This document shows positions 42,913-52,516 of a stretch of DNA of 64,000 nucleotides, in pieces. Position numbers and translations under genes: made by a program. Each line of letters opens with the position of its first letter. The first letter of the stretch is position 1. The DNA lies in assembly GCF_014302995.1 (NCBI RefSeq), contig NZ_CP060295.1:3215501-3279500 (forward strand), written 5' to 3'. The DNA comes from Variovorax sp. PAMC26660. GTDB taxonomy: Bacteria > Pseudomonadota > Gammaproteobacteria > Burkholderiales > Burkholderiaceae_C. The notes under the pieces were generated by a model. The model was given only the letters and a program-made list of their open reading frames with translations, was not told the DNA's origin and did not search any database.

Positions 42913-43614
42913 CTACGGCGTCAGCACGCCGAGCTTGTACGGGTCGGCATCGGGCAGGCGCTCGCACTTCGAGAAGTCGCGGCCCTGCGTGCCGTCGCAG
43001 TAGTAGGTGTTGTAGATGCGTCCGAACAGCGAGGGGCTGGCGGTGAACAGCACGCCGTGGTCGGGCTGCCAATTGTCCTTGACGGGAGGCGCGCTGGCTT
43101 CCACCGGCTTGGGGGTTGCCACCGGGGCCGCTGCGGCCACCGTCGTGACGGCGGCCGCGGGCGGCGTGAAATCGGCCAGCGTCTTGTGGGCTTCGTCGCC
43201 GCGCCAGCGCACCGCCAGTTCGGCCGCCGTGGGCCGTGCCGCCACCGGCAGCAGGATGCCGTTGACCTGCAGGCCGTAGCCGAAGCGATGGGTCTTGCCG
43301 GCCAGGAAGGCATAGGCGCAGGCGGCCATGCACTGGCCCCGCACCTCGGTCTGCACGCCGCTCAGCCGGATCGCATCGGCAAAGGCGCCGGCCGCTTCGG
43401 CGGTGCCGCCGAACGAGTCTTCAAAGACGACGGTGTGCACCGTGCCGCTGCCCAACTGCTGTGTAAAGTCCTTGATCGCGCTGCCGTCGAGCGTGCCCGA
43501 CACCACCAGCCGGCTGCCCTGCAGTGAAAGCTCGGCCGCGGAAACAGGCGCTCCCATGGTCCATGCGAGGCAGGTGAATGACAGAACCCAAGCAGAAAAA
43601 GACGACGGTTTCAC
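42913..43614 (-). CDS. exported ClpP/crotonase-fold-like protein, probably catalytically changed
   Basis: A 233-residue secreted protein; signal peptide 1-27. VVFEDSFGGTAEAAGAFADAI (about 63-82) and CMAACAYAFLAGKTHRF (95-111) have the layout of periplasmic ClpP-like proteins, where the second block normally reads C-x-S-A-C with the nucleophilic Ser. Here Ser is replaced by Ala (CMAAC). A linker rich in Ala/Pro follows, then a C-terminal Cys-containing tail (YYCDGTQGRDFSKCE). Fold assignment is by motif layout only. Confidence 0.6.
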   Translation of the reverse strand: MKPSSFSAWVLSFTCLAWTMGAPVSAAELSLQGSRLVVSGTLDGSAIKDFTQQLGSGTVHTVVFEDSFGGTAEAAGAFADAIRLSGVQTEVRGQCMAACAYAFLAGKTHRFGYGLQVNGILLPVAARPTAAELAVRWRGDEAHKTLADFTPPAAAVTTVAAAAPVATPKPVEASAPPVKDNWQPDHGVLFTASPSLFGRIYNTYYCDGTQGRDFSKCERLPDADPYKLGVLTP

Positions 43615-43846
43615 GGCGACCTTTGCGATGAGCGAGCATGTTTGGAACGCGCGATCCGGGATGAGTTCGCGCCTTTACAGCTTGAACAGCGGCATGCCCT
43701 GCCGTCAACTGGTTTTTCACAAATTTGGGGGTAGGACAAAGGGCAGGCCGTAAGGCATAGGGGCCGCTACCACTTCAGTTGAATGCTTCAGTTTGCAGAA
43801 GCGCTGCTACAGTGGTCGCCAGTCAAAGATGTGAATGGGGCGCGCT

Positions 43847-44056
43847 ATGGCAATACTGGTTCGCATCCTGGTGTGGGTGGCCTGGCTCGCTGGCGCGGGC
43901 TGGTTCTGGCACGCCGGCAAGATCGGCACCGCCAGCGCGATTGCGCTCGCGGCGCTGAGCCTCGTGGTGTTCGCCTGGCCCAGCAGCATTGCGCGGCGAC
44001 GACACAACGAACTGCGCTACGTCGACATGGGCAAGGAGCCCACGGGCTACCACTGA
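43847..44056 (+). CDS. small membrane protein, unknown
   Basis: A 69-residue protein with two hydrophobic segments (AILVRILVWVAWLAGAGWFW and IGTASAIALAALSLVVFAW) followed by a basic, then polar tail (ARRRHNELRYVDMGKEPTGYH). GGGG lies 7-10 bases before the ATG at 43847; an ATG 12 bases earlier is possible. No family recognised. Confidence 0.55.
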   Translation: MAILVRILVWVAWLAGAGWFWHAGKIGTASAIALAALSLVVFAWPSSIARRRHNELRYVDMGKEPTGYH

Positions 44057-44084
44057 CCATCGAGGCGTCAGGAATGCCGTAGAA

Positions 44085-44990
44085 CTAGCCCGGGGCCGTG
44101 TCCTGTTCCAGGCGCTGGAACTCGTGGCGCTTCATCACCAGGTAGTCGTTGCGGTCCACTTCGTGAAGCTGCTGCGCGTATTGCTCCGTCGCGTCGAACC
44201 AACTGCCCAGCCGCTGCTCCAGCTGGCCCGAGGCGGGGGCATCCAGGTAGCTGTCGATCGCCAGGTAGTAGCGCATGGTGTTGCGCTCCACCACCCCACG
44301 CACGCCGCCGACGTACTCGCCTTGCCCCTGGGGCGTGAAGCCGACCTTGTCGCTGCCCAGCGTGGCCAGGTAGCCCTTCATCGCCAGCCGCGCCGCGGTG
44401 CCGTAGGCGTACGCATAGCCAAGGTGGATGGCCGTCTTGCCGCCATCGGCCGGCGTGGCTTCGAGCACGATGCTGTAGTCGCGCGTGGACATCGGTCCGC
44501 TGGCGGCGCTCAGGCGCACGTTGAGGTAGTTCGGGTCCGCCTTGCCCAGGCTGTAGGCGAAGTCGATCTTCTGCGCGTCCGACAGCGGCTGGTCGAACTT
44601 GCGCCCCACGGCCACCGCGAGCGTGCCGCCACCGGCCTTGACGGCGCAGTGCTTGGTGTTGAGGTGAAGCATCAGTACCTGGCACCACGCGGCGGGCTCA
44701 CGCAGCGCGCCGCTCACGGCGTTGAAGGGATGGTCGACCAGCGCGTAGACATCGCCGCTCAGCCGGTCCGGAGCCTCGGTCGATTCGAGCGTGAGCGGCC
44801 GCTTGAAGGCATTGCGCGCCAGTTGCGGTGCGAGTGCCTGGAGCTTGTTGCGCAGCGCGGGCGCGCCGCCGTTGGCCGGTGCAGCCTGCAGCGCCAGTGC
44901 CGCGACGGGCGCCAGCAGCAGCGCCGTCACCCAAAGCATGCCGATGCGTGCGCGGCCGCTCGTGTGTACAGGGGTAAATGGTGTGTTCAT
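44085..44990 (-). CDS. exported or membrane-anchored protein, unknown
   Basis: A 301-residue protein. Hydrophobic N-terminal segment (about 16-36) as signal or anchor, then a soluble region: WCQVLMLHLNTKHC, FAYSLGKADPNYLNVRLSAASGPMSTRDY, LGYAYAYGTAARLAMKGYLAT and a helical C-terminus. Two Cys in the WC-x11-C segment could form a disulfide. I recognise no family. The pattern of alternating strands suggests a ligand-binding periplasmic domain, which is inference. Confidence 0.65.
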   Translation of the reverse strand: MNTPFTPVHTSGRARIGMLWVTALLLAPVAALALQAAPANGGAPALRNKLQALAPQLARNAFKRPLTLESTEAPDRLSGDVYALVDHPFNAVSGALREPAAWCQVLMLHLNTKHCAVKAGGGTLAVAVGRKFDQPLSDAQKIDFAYSLGKADPNYLNVRLSAASGPMSTRDYSIVLEATPADGGKTAIHLGYAYAYGTAARLAMKGYLATLGSDKVGFTPQGQGEYVGGVRGVVERNTMRYYLAIDSYLDAPASGQLEQRLGSWFDATEQYAQQLHEVDRNDYLVMKRHEFQRLEQDTAPG

Positions 44991-45039
44991 GCAAATCACC
45001 TTGGTGGCGCCGTCGGTCCTGTCTTGCAGGACAACCGGC

Positions 45040-47139
45040 TCAGATGCTGTGCGGATCGACGTCGACCAGCCAGCGGATCACGCCCTTGCCCTCGGGCGTG
45101 CGCCGCAGTTCGTGCAGCAGCGGCTGCCAGCCCGCCAGCAGGCGCTGCAGCGCGGCGCGCGAGGGGCTTTCGATCAGCATCTGCGCGCGTTCCACATTCG
45201 CCACGCGCTGGATGGCCAGCGGCACTGCCGGGTAGCGCGTGACAAGGTCGGCGCCTGGAAGTGCCTCCGCCTTGTCGGCCGCGATGTTCAGGAAGGCCTG
45301 CGCGACCGACTGCTCGCGCGCGTCGGCCCGCAGCAGTGCCTGGAACGCGAAAGGCGGCATGCCGGCGGCCCGGCGTTCGTCGAGCTGCTGCTGGGCGAAC
45401 ACGGCGTAGTCGTGCCTGCGCAGCGCCATGAACAGCGGGTGCTGCGCATGGTGCGTCTGGATCCACATCTCGGCCGTGGCGCCCTGCGCCGCAAGGTAGG
45501 CGGCGTCGCGCCCCGCGCGCCCCGCCGATTGCATCAGCAGGCTGAACAGCCGCTCGGGCGCGCGGAAGTCGCTGGAGAACAGCGCGCCGTCGGGGTTGAC
45601 TGCGGCCACCAGCGTGATGCGCCGGAAGTCGTGGCCCTTGGCGATCATCTGCGTGCCGACCAGCACATCGATCTCGCCCGAATGCACGGCGGCAAGCTGC
45701 GATTCGAGCGCACCTTGCTTCTTGGTGCTGTCGGCATCGATGCGCGCGATGCGCACCGCGCTGCCGTCGGGGCGCGTCACGGCCGCGAACAGTTCGGCCA
45801 GGTGCTCTTCGAGCCGCTCGGTGCCACGGCCCACCGGCGCGATGTCGGGGTTGCCGCAGGCCGGGCAGGCGCGCGGCACGCGCTCTGTAAAGCCGCAGTG
45901 ATGGCAGCGCAGCGTGCGGTCGATCTTGTGGAACACGCGGTAGGCGCTGCAGTGAGGGCATTCGCTCTTCCAGCCGCAGTCGCCGCAGGCCAGCACGGGC
46001 GCATAGCCGCGCCGGTTCAGGAAGATCATGCTCTGCTCGCCGCGCGCGATGCGCTGGCCGATGGCGTCGAGCAGCGCGCCCGACAGCACCGTCTTCGGCG
46101 GTTGCAGGTTCATGTCGACCAGCCGCACCGCCGGCAATTCGCCCGCGCCGATGCGCGAGGGCATGGCCAGCCGCACATAGCGCCCACCCGGGTCTTCGCC
46201 TTCGGCGGAGCGGCTCTGGTGCCAGCTTTCGAGCGAGGGCGTGGCCGACCCGAGGATCACCTTTGCGCTCTCGCGCTGCCCACGCCACACCGCCAGGTCG
46301 CGTGCCGAATAGCGGGCGCCTTCTTGCTGCTTGTAGCTGGGGTCGTGTTCCTCGTCGACCACGATCAGCTTGAGCCCCGGGATCGACGCGAACACCGCCA
46401 TGCGCGTGCCCAGCACGATGCGCGCGGCGCCGCTGTGCGCCGCCAGCCAGCTCGCGAGCCGCTGCGGATTCGTCATGCCGCTGTGCAGTGACACCACGGC
46501 TTCGTCACCGAAGCGCGCCTTGAAACGTGCTTCCAATTGCGGCGTGAGGTTGATCTCGGGCACCATCACCAGCGCCTGTGCCTCGGGGTCGCGCGCCAGC
46601 AGCTCGGCCACGCAGCGCAGATAAACCTCGGTCTTGCCGCTGCCGGTGCTGCCGACCAGCAGGAAGGTGCCGCTTTCGGCCTCGATACGGGCCAGCACGC
46701 TGGTCTGCTCTGCGCTCAGGGCAACCAGGTTGGCGGCTTCGGTCGTCTCGGCGACCGGGCCGGCCGTTGTCTTGCGCTTCAGGCGCCGCGCCAGTTGCGT
46801 GGTCGTCAGGTCGCGCAGTTGCGGCGGCAGGGCGGCCAGGGCGATTTCGCCGATCGAGCGCTGGTAATAGCGCGCGGCAAAAGCCACCAGGTCGCGCCAG
46901 GCTTCGCCTAGCGGGGCCAGCGCATCGAGCGCCGCGCCCACGGGCTTGAGCGCCATGTCGGGCTCGGCCCCTGCCAGCGAAGTGGGCTCGTTCCAGACCA
47001 CGCCCAGCACCTCGCGCCGGCCCAGCGGCACCCGCACCAGCGTGCCGGGCACCAGCGGCTCCGCGCCGGCGTAGCTCAGCAGGTCGCCGAGCGCGGCATG
47101 CGCCGGCGTCTGCACCGCGATGTCGAGCCGCCATGACAA
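45040..47139 (-). CDS. priA: primosomal helicase PriA
   Basis: A 699-residue replication-restart helicase. N-terminal DNA-binding domain with LVRVPLGRREVLGVV, Walker A GSTGSGKTEVYLR, Walker B VDEEHD, and the paired zinc sites CGDCGWKSECPHC and CHHCGFTERVPRACPACG. QMIAKGHDF and GRAGRDA are the C-terminal helicase motifs. The region upstream is the unusual A/T-rich gap with DnaA boxes. Confidence 0.95.
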   Translation of the reverse strand: MSWRLDIAVQTPAHAALGDLLSYAGAEPLVPGTLVRVPLGRREVLGVVWNEPTSLAGAEPDMALKPVGAALDALAPLGEAWRDLVAFAARYYQRSIGEIALAALPPQLRDLTTTQLARRLKRKTTAGPVAETTEAANLVALSAEQTSVLARIEAESGTFLLVGSTGSGKTEVYLRCVAELLARDPEAQALVMVPEINLTPQLEARFKARFGDEAVVSLHSGMTNPQRLASWLAAHSGAARIVLGTRMAVFASIPGLKLIVVDEEHDPSYKQQEGARYSARDLAVWRGQRESAKVILGSATPSLESWHQSRSAEGEDPGGRYVRLAMPSRIGAGELPAVRLVDMNLQPPKTVLSGALLDAIGQRIARGEQSMIFLNRRGYAPVLACGDCGWKSECPHCSAYRVFHKIDRTLRCHHCGFTERVPRACPACGNPDIAPVGRGTERLEEHLAELFAAVTRPDGSAVRIARIDADSTKKQGALESQLAAVHSGEIDVLVGTQMIAKGHDFRRITLVAAVNPDGALFSSDFRAPERLFSLLMQSAGRAGRDAAYLAAQGATAEMWIQTHHAQHPLFMALRRHDYAVFAQQQLDERRAAGMPPFAFQALLRADAREQSVAQAFLNIAADKAEALPGADLVTRYPAVPLAIQRVANVERAQMLIESPSRAALQRLLAGWQPLLHELRRTPEGKGVIRWLVDVDPHSI

Positions 47140-47617
47140 GGCCGCCGGCGCACTCGCGGGCGCCGGCGCAGCGCTGCCGTCCGTCGTCGTGGCGCCCGGT
47201 TCAGGGGCTGGGTGGGTTGTGGAAATGGGCGGGCCTGTTGGAAAGGTTTGTTAATGCGACTTTGAACAAAACCGCTTAAGTCGTTGATTTTTCAGCGCTT
47301 TGCCTGCCATCCAGAGTTTCTGTGGATAACTTTGTTGACAACCGGGCTCGACACGCTGGCGAGCCTTGAAAATCAAGGCTCTGACTGGATTGCCCGGAAA
47401 AAAAGCAAAAATCAAATCCTATATAAATCAACCACTTAGCGTCGCTATCTCTTTGGTAGCAAAGAGAGGGGTGCCTCAGATAATCTTGCGCAGTGCAACA
47501 CGGATTTTGTGCATAAGTCTGGACCGCAATACCGTTTTTGAGCTTGACAAACGGCTGCGAACCGACTTTTGAGGGCGTTCCGGCGTCTGCGCACGGTTCG
47601 CCCTTTGAGTCACACTT
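47140..47617. other. 478-bp gap upstream of priA, A/T-richer, with hairpins and DnaA boxes
   Basis: No gene is supported. By eye the central part is clearly richer in A and T than its neighbours. It holds a DnaA box pair (47321-47341), a perfect hairpin GAGCCTTGA-AAA-TCAAGGCTC (47361-47381), TATATAAA near 47421, and a second hairpin TCTCTTTG-GTAG-CAAAGAGA (47448-47467). It separates the 3' end of hemE from the priA start. Confidence 0.6.
47321..47341 (+). promoter_or_regulatory. DnaA box TGTGGATAA and a degenerate second box
   Basis: TGTGGATAA (47321-47329) is a perfect DnaA consensus box on the reverse reading. TGTTGACAA (47333-47341) matches it at 7 of 9 positions. The pair is spaced by 3 bp in the same orientation. 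Confidence 0.55.
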
Positions 47618-48727
47618 TTAACGGCGCAGGGCGCGCGACTGGGCGTGCACCGCCTGGACCAGCGCCGCCACATGGTCCGGCGGCGTGAACTGGCTGATGC
47701 CGTGGCCCAGGTTGAAGATGTGGGTCGGTCCCTTGGCGTTGCGGTCGGCGTGCGGCTTGCCGAAGGCCTGCAGCACCTTGGCCACCTCGGCTTCGATCTG
47801 CGCGGGCGGCGCGAACAGCACGTTCGGGTCGATGTTGCCCTGCAGCGCCTTGGCCTTGTCGTCGGCGCCTTCGGCGATCTGCTTTCGCGCGACGCCCAGG
47901 TTCACCGTCCAGTCGACGCCCAGCACTTCGCAATCAAGCTCGCGCATGGCGTCCAGCCACAGACCGCCGCCCTTGGTGAACACGATGCGCGGCACGGGCT
48001 GGCCGTCAGGGCCGGTGCGCTTCAAGCCCGCCAGAACGCGCGCCGTGTAGGCGAGGCTGAATTCCTGGAAGGCGCCGTCGGCCAGCACGCCGCCCCAGCT
48101 GTCGAACACCATCACGGCCTGTGCGCCGGCGTCGATCTGCGCGTTGAGGTAGGTGGCTACCGAATCGGCATTGACCGCGAGGATGCGGTGCATCAGGTCG
48201 GGGCGGCTGTACAGCATGCTCTTGACGAGCCGGTAGTCGCTGGAGCCAGCGCCTTCGACCATGTAGCAGGCCAGCGTCCACGGGCTACCCGAAAAGCCGA
48301 TCAGCGGCACGCGGCCGTCGAGCGCCTTGCGGATCGAGGCCACCGCGCTGAACACATAGCGCAGCCTGTCCATGTCGGGGACTTCGAGCGCGGCCACGGC
48401 CGCTTCGTCGCGCACCGGGCGCGCAAAGCGTGGGCCTTCGCCGGCCTCGAACGACAGGCCCAGGCCCATGGCGTCGGGCACGGTGAGGATGTCCGAGAAC
48501 AGGATGGCGGCGTCGAGCGGGTAGCGCGCCAGCGGCTGCAGCGTGACTTCGGTGGCGTAGTCGGTGTTGGTCGCCAGCCCCATGAAGCTGCCCGCCTTGG
48601 CGCGCGTGGCGACGTATTCGGGCAGATAGCGGCCGGCCTGGCGCATCAGCCAGACGGGCGTGTGGTCGGTGGCCTGGCGCCAGCAGGCCCGCAGGAAAGT
48701 GTCGTTTTGCAATGGGGCGAAAGGCAT
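47618..48727 (-). CDS. hemE: uroporphyrinogen decarboxylase
   Basis: A 369-residue heme-pathway enzyme decarboxylating uroporphyrinogen III to coproporphyrinogen. Conserved [13 protein letters not shown] (substrate binding Arg), [28 protein letters not shown] and [13 protein letters not shown] are present. The start at [14 protein letters not shown] fits the family; longer in-frame codons run into the palindromic element and are not coding. Confidence 0.97.
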   Translation of the reverse strand: MPFAPLQNDTFLRACWRQATDHTPVWLMRQAGRYLPEYVATRAKAGSFMGLATNTDYATEVTLQPLARYPLDAAILFSDILTVPDAMGLGLSFEAGEGPRFARPVRDEAAVAALEVPDMDRLRYVFSAVASIRKALDGRVPLIGFSGSPWTLACYMVEGAGSSDYRLVKSMLYSRPDLMHRILAVNADSVATYLNAQIDAGAQAVMVFDSWGGVLADGAFQEFSLAYTARVLAGLKRTGPDGQPVPRIVFTKGGGLWLDAMRELDCEVLGVDWTVNLGVARKQIAEGADDKAKALQGNIDPNVLFAPPAQIEAEVAKVLQAFGKPHADRNAKGPTHIFNLGHGISQFTPPDHVAALVQAVHAQSRALRR

Positions 48728-48837
48728 CCCGCGATTGTCGCAGGGGCCCGCATATTGACCGACAGCGCAATTTGAGTTGCACCAACCCGCCCCGGTGCGC
48801 CACGGCGCGCCGCAGCCCCGAGCATCCGCCTGCAACA

Positions 48838-49107
48838 CCAGGGTGAATCGACATTCAAACGGGGCCGCGAAGGACGAATGCCGGGTGCAGCGCAAGGCGC
48901 GATGAGCGCCGCGTAGCTCGGCTACGCAAGCGAGCCGCAACGCCGCGATGCGCCCGGCATTCGTCCTTCCCTTCGGGTTGGCCCGCTTTGCACCCGCCTG
49001 CTTTGTCGGGCGGCTTGACCAGAGATGACTCTGGCCTGCGCCGCCCTTCGCGCATCCGGGTGCAAAGCGGGCCAACGGGGCCCCGTTTGAATGTCGATTC
49101 ACCCTGG
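48838..49107. repeat. nested palindromic element of about 270 bp
   Basis: Outer perfect 29-bp inverted arms at 48838-48866 and 49079-49107. Inside are two hairpin units. Unit 1: 17-bp perfect stem 48869-48885 with 48953-48969, holding GCGTAGC-TCG-GCTACGC (48911-48927). Unit 2: 20-bp perfect stem 48977-48996 with 49057-49076, holding GGGCGGC/GCCGCCC (49008-49014 and 49040-49046) and CCAGAG-ATGA-CTCTGG (49019-49034). Almost all bases belong to arms or short loops. It lies between the divergent starts of hemE and the GMC oxidoreductase. Confidence 0.9.
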
Positions 49108-49136
49108 AACTTCGGATCAAAAACGGGACAAGCAAC

Positions 49137-50741
49137 ATGGCGCAACAGGTCTTCGACTTCGTGGTGGTGGGAGCCGGCTCGGCCGGCTGCGTGCTGGCGC
49201 ACCGGCTGGTGCTGGCGGGGCGCAGCGTGCTGCTGCTGGAGGCAGGGCCGCCGGACAACGACCGCTTCATCCACATGCCCGCCACCTTCGTGCGCGTGAT
49301 CGGCACCGAGCGCACCTGGGCCTACGAGAGCGAGCCGCAGGCCGCTGCCGGCGGACGCAAGATGTTCGTGCCGCAGGGCCGCACGCTCGGTGGCGGCAGC
49401 TCGGTCAACGCCATGGTCTATATCCGCGGCACGCCGGCCGACTACGACGGCTGGCAGGCGCAGGGCTGCGAGGGCTGGGGCTGGCGCGACGTGCTGCCGT
49501 GGTTTCGCAAGGCCGAGTCGAATGCGCGGCTGGCCTGCGGGCTGCACGGCACCACCGGCCCGCTGAAAGTGAGCGACACCCGCTTTCGCCATCCGCTGAG
49601 CCTGGCCTTCCTGCGCGCCGCGCAGCAGACCGGGCTGTCCTACAACGACGACTTCAACGGTGCCGAACAGGCCGGCGTGGGCTTCTACCAGACCACCACC
49701 TTCGAGGGCCGCCGTGCCAGCACGGCCGCCACCTACCTCGCGGCGGTGCGCGACCACCCGAAGCTCACGGTGGTCACCGGCGCGCACGTCACGCGCGTGC
49801 TGACGCAGGACGGCGCCGCGACCGGCGTTGTCTATCGCACCGGCCGCGACGGCAGCGGCGAAGAGATCGTCGCCACTGCGCGCGAAGAAGTGATTCTTTC
49901 GGCCGGCGCGCTGGCCTCGCCCAAGCTGCTGATGCTCTCGGGCATCGGCCCCGGTGCGCAGTTGCAGGCGCACGGCATTCCGGTGACGCACGCATTGCCC
50001 GGCGTGGGTGAGAACTTCCAGGACCACCTGGAGGTGTCGGTCTACGGCCGCACGCGCGAGCCCATCAGCCTGCTGGGCAACGACCGCGGGCTGGCCGCCC
50101 TCAAGCACGGCCTGCAATGGACGCTCTTCAACACCGGCCTGCTCAGCTCCAACGTGGTCGAGAGCGGCGGCTTCGTCGACACCACCGGCGCAGGCCGGCC
50201 CGACCTGCAGTTCCATGTGCTGCCGGTGCTCGTGGGCGATGTCGACCGCGAGCCGCTGGCCGGCCACGGCCTGTCGATCAACCCCTGCTTCCTGCGGCCG
50301 AAATCGCGCGGCAGCGTGCGGCTGCGCAGCCCCGACCCGATGGCACCGATCCTGTTCGACGGCGGCTACCTGCAGGCGCAGGAAGACGTCGACACGCTGG
50401 TGCGCGGCGTGAAGCTGGCGCGCCGCATCCTGCGCGCGCCGGCCTTGCGCGAAGTGGTGTCCGAAGAGCTCGCGCCTTCCGCGGCCGAGGACATGGCCGA
50501 CGACGCCATCGAGGCCTATGTGCGCCAGCGCGCCAAGACCGTCTACCACCCGAGCGGCACCTGCCGCATGGGCCGCGACGACATGGCCGTGGTCGATGCG
50601 CAGATGCGCGTGCATGGCGTGGCAAGGCTGCGCGTGTGCGACGCCTCGGTGATGCCCTCGCTGGTCAGCGGCAACACCAATGCGCCGACCGTGATGTTGG
50701 CCGAGCGCTGCGCGGCCTTCGTGCTGGGGCAGACGGCGTGA
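49137..50741 (+). CDS. GMC-family FAD oxidoreductase (choline/alcohol dehydrogenase type)
   Basis: A 534-residue flavoenzyme. FAD site [16 protein letters not shown], second GMC block [14 protein letters not shown], and the C-terminal active-site His471 in [10 protein letters not shown] with the [13 protein letters not shown] end. It is in the choline-dehydrogenase/AlkJ branch, which oxidises alcohols to aldehydes, usually passing electrons to quinones. It heads the plus-strand cluster that contains an aldehyde dehydrogenase, so it may supply that enzyme's substrate. Confidence 0.93.
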   Translation: MAQQVFDFVVVGAGSAGCVLAHRLVLAGRSVLLLEAGPPDNDRFIHMPATFVRVIGTERTWAYESEPQAAAGGRKMFVPQGRTLGGGSSVNAMVYIRGTPADYDGWQAQGCEGWGWRDVLPWFRKAESNARLACGLHGTTGPLKVSDTRFRHPLSLAFLRAAQQTGLSYNDDFNGAEQAGVGFYQTTTFEGRRASTAATYLAAVRDHPKLTVVTGAHVTRVLTQDGAATGVVYRTGRDGSGEEIVATAREEVILSAGALASPKLLMLSGIGPGAQLQAHGIPVTHALPGVGENFQDHLEVSVYGRTREPISLLGNDRGLAALKHGLQWTLFNTGLLSSNVVESGGFVDTTGAGRPDLQFHVLPVLVGDVDREPLAGHGLSINPCFLRPKSRGSVRLRSPDPMAPILFDGGYLQAQEDVDTLVRGVKLARRILRAPALREVVSEELAPSAAEDMADDAIEAYVRQRAKTVYHPSGTCRMGRDDMAVVDAQMRVHGVARLRVCDASVMPSLVSGNTNAPTVMLAERCAAFVLGQTA

Positions 50742-50847
50742 CCGCGATCGGACAAGGCCGCGCTGTCGGGCAACGAACACTGCGCGTTCGGTCAATCGCC
50801 GATGCGCGCTGAAACCTAGAGTCCCACTCAACAAGGAGACAGAGCGA

Positions 50848-51654
50848 ATGAGTTCCACAGGATCGATGGCCGGCAAGGTCGCATTCATCACCGGTGGCGG
50901 CACCGGCATCGGCGCGGCGGTGGCCGCGCAGTTCGCCGCAGCGGGCGGCTGCGTGGTGTTGATGGGGCGCCGCCTCGCGCAGCTCGAAGCGGTTGCAACA
51001 ACGCTCGGCGGGCTGGCCGTTGCAGGCGATGCCGCCAGCACCGCCGACGTGCAGCACGCACTCGCCGCCGCACGCGAAAAGTTCGGCCGCATCGACGTGC
51101 TCGTCGCCAACGCGGGCGGCCACGGCGTGGGCGATGCGCTGTCTACCGACGATGCCTCGTGGGCGCTCTCGACGCGCCTGAACCTCGACACCGCATTCGT
51201 CTGCGCACGCGAGCTGCTGCCCGAACTCATCGAGCGGCGCGGCAACATCGTCGTGCTCTCTTCGCTCGCCGGCCACTTCGCGGGCCCCGGCGTGATCGGC
51301 TACGTGACGATGAAGCACGCGCTCATCGGCCTCGTGCGTTCGCTGGCGCGCGACTACGGCAAGCAGGGCGTGCGCGTGAACGCCGTGTGCCCCGGCTGGG
51401 TGCGTACCGAGATGGCGGACGAACAGATGCAGGTGCTGGTCGACAAGTACCGGCTGTCCGGTGCCGACGCCGCCTACGACCTCGTCACGCGCGACGTGCC
51501 GATGGGCCGCCCCGCCAGCCCTGAAGACGTGGCGAACGCGGTGCTGTTCCTCGCCTCGCCGCTGGCCGCAATGGTCACCGGCAGTTCGCTGATGGTCGAT
51601 GGCGGCGCGTCCGCGGTCGACCTGCCCACCATCGCCTTCGCGCATGACGCCTGA
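50848..51654 (+). CDS. short-chain dehydrogenase/reductase (SDR)
   Basis: A 268-residue classical SDR. Cofactor motif TGGGTGIG near residues 12-19, VANAGG, the active site Tyr152-x3-Lys156 (YVTMK), and VCPGWVRTEM. A GGR(R)-type Arg after the second strand (LMGRR) suggests NADP preference. AAGGAGA lies 9-15 bases before the ATG. The substrate is probably a cluster intermediate carrying a hydroxyl or keto group. Confidence 0.92.
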   Translation: MSSTGSMAGKVAFITGGGTGIGAAVAAQFAAAGGCVVLMGRRLAQLEAVATTLGGLAVAGDAASTADVQHALAAAREKFGRIDVLVANAGGHGVGDALSTDDASWALSTRLNLDTAFVCARELLPELIERRGNIVVLSSLAGHFAGPGVIGYVTMKHALIGLVRSLARDYGKQGVRVNAVCPGWVRTEMADEQMQVLVDKYRLSGADAAYDLVTRDVPMGRPASPEDVANAVLFLASPLAAMVTGSSLMVDGGASAVDLPTIAFAHDA

Positions 51655-51675
51655 GAGGCAAGGAAAGAAAACGCC

Positions 51676-52476
51676 ATGAGCAACGAAGCCACCAAGCCCG
51701 CTGACTGGAAGACCTACGACCAGTTCGCCCTCGGCATCGCTACCAATCGCCTGTCCGCCACCGACGCACTTGCCGGCCAGACACTGAAGCTCGCGTTGCC
51801 CGACTTCCAGCTCACGCTGCAGCCGCGCTCTCAACATGCGCTGGACTGGAGCGAGCAGGGCGCACGCGGCGGACAAGGCAACGGCGACTGGTACGAGGCC
51901 ATCGAGGTCGCGCCCGACACTTTCTTCCTCGACATCACCCAGGCCAGCCGCCCGACCGAGGCATTGAGCATCGTGCTCAACACGCGCACCCGCCGCGTGC
52001 TCGCGATCCGTTGCCGCATCGTCGGCGCCGACGAAGCCGCAGGCCAGCCGCGTGTGCCGCAGGACTTCTGGGTCGGCACGCTTGAAGGCGGCCTCGTCAC
52101 CGGCCCCGTGCCACAGCCCACGCGCGACCTGATCGGCCTGCGCACCTGGCAGACCTACAGCCCCAACCACACCTACGAGCACACCTACCTGAGCGCCGAG
52201 CGCTACGCCTGGCAATGCCTGGTGGGCGTGCAGCGCGGGCATGGCGATGTCGACCTCGCGAGCTACTACAAGTTCGATGAGGACCAGTACATCTTCACCT
52301 TCCGCGAGTTCCTGATTCCCGTCGCGTCGGTGTTCTTCTTCGACTTCGCGAGCGGCCGCTCGACCGGCAAGTTCCTCGGCGTGACCGGCACCGGCGAAGT
52401 CGCCAACAACCCGGCCGGCGCCTTCATGCGCAAGGCCTCGCAGACCTTCTATCCGCCCGAGTTCGGGCCGGTCTGA
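51676..52476 (+). CDS. MoaF-like protein
   Basis: A 266-residue protein with the two-part MoaF architecture: an N-terminal lipocalin-like half (FLDITQASRPTEALSIVLNTRTRRVLAIRC) and a C-terminal half (TYEHTYLSAERYAWQCLVGVQRGHGDVDLASYYKFDEDQYIFTFREFLIPVASVFFFD). MoaF was named in the monoamine regulon of Klebsiella. It probably binds a small ligand, and despite the name it is not shown to make molybdenum cofactor. It starts 21 bp after the SDR stop. Confidence 0.82.
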   Translation: MSNEATKPADWKTYDQFALGIATNRLSATDALAGQTLKLALPDFQLTLQPRSQHALDWSEQGARGGQGNGDWYEAIEVAPDTFFLDITQASRPTEALSIVLNTRTRRVLAIRCRIVGADEAAGQPRVPQDFWVGTLEGGLVTGPVPQPTRDLIGLRTWQTYSPNHTYEHTYLSAERYAWQCLVGVQRGHGDVDLASYYKFDEDQYIFTFREFLIPVASVFFFDFASGRSTGKFLGVTGTGEVANNPAGAFMRKASQTFYPPEFGPV

Positions 52477-52516
52477 TCTTCTTCATTTCTTGCTGTCACA
52501 CCAGGAGCCTTCCTTC

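Noticed and set aside
47366..47572. 68-codon plus-strand ORF in the gap upstream of priA
   Set aside because: No ribosome binding site, starts inside a hairpin and has no recognisable domain; more likely non-coding A/T-rich DNA.
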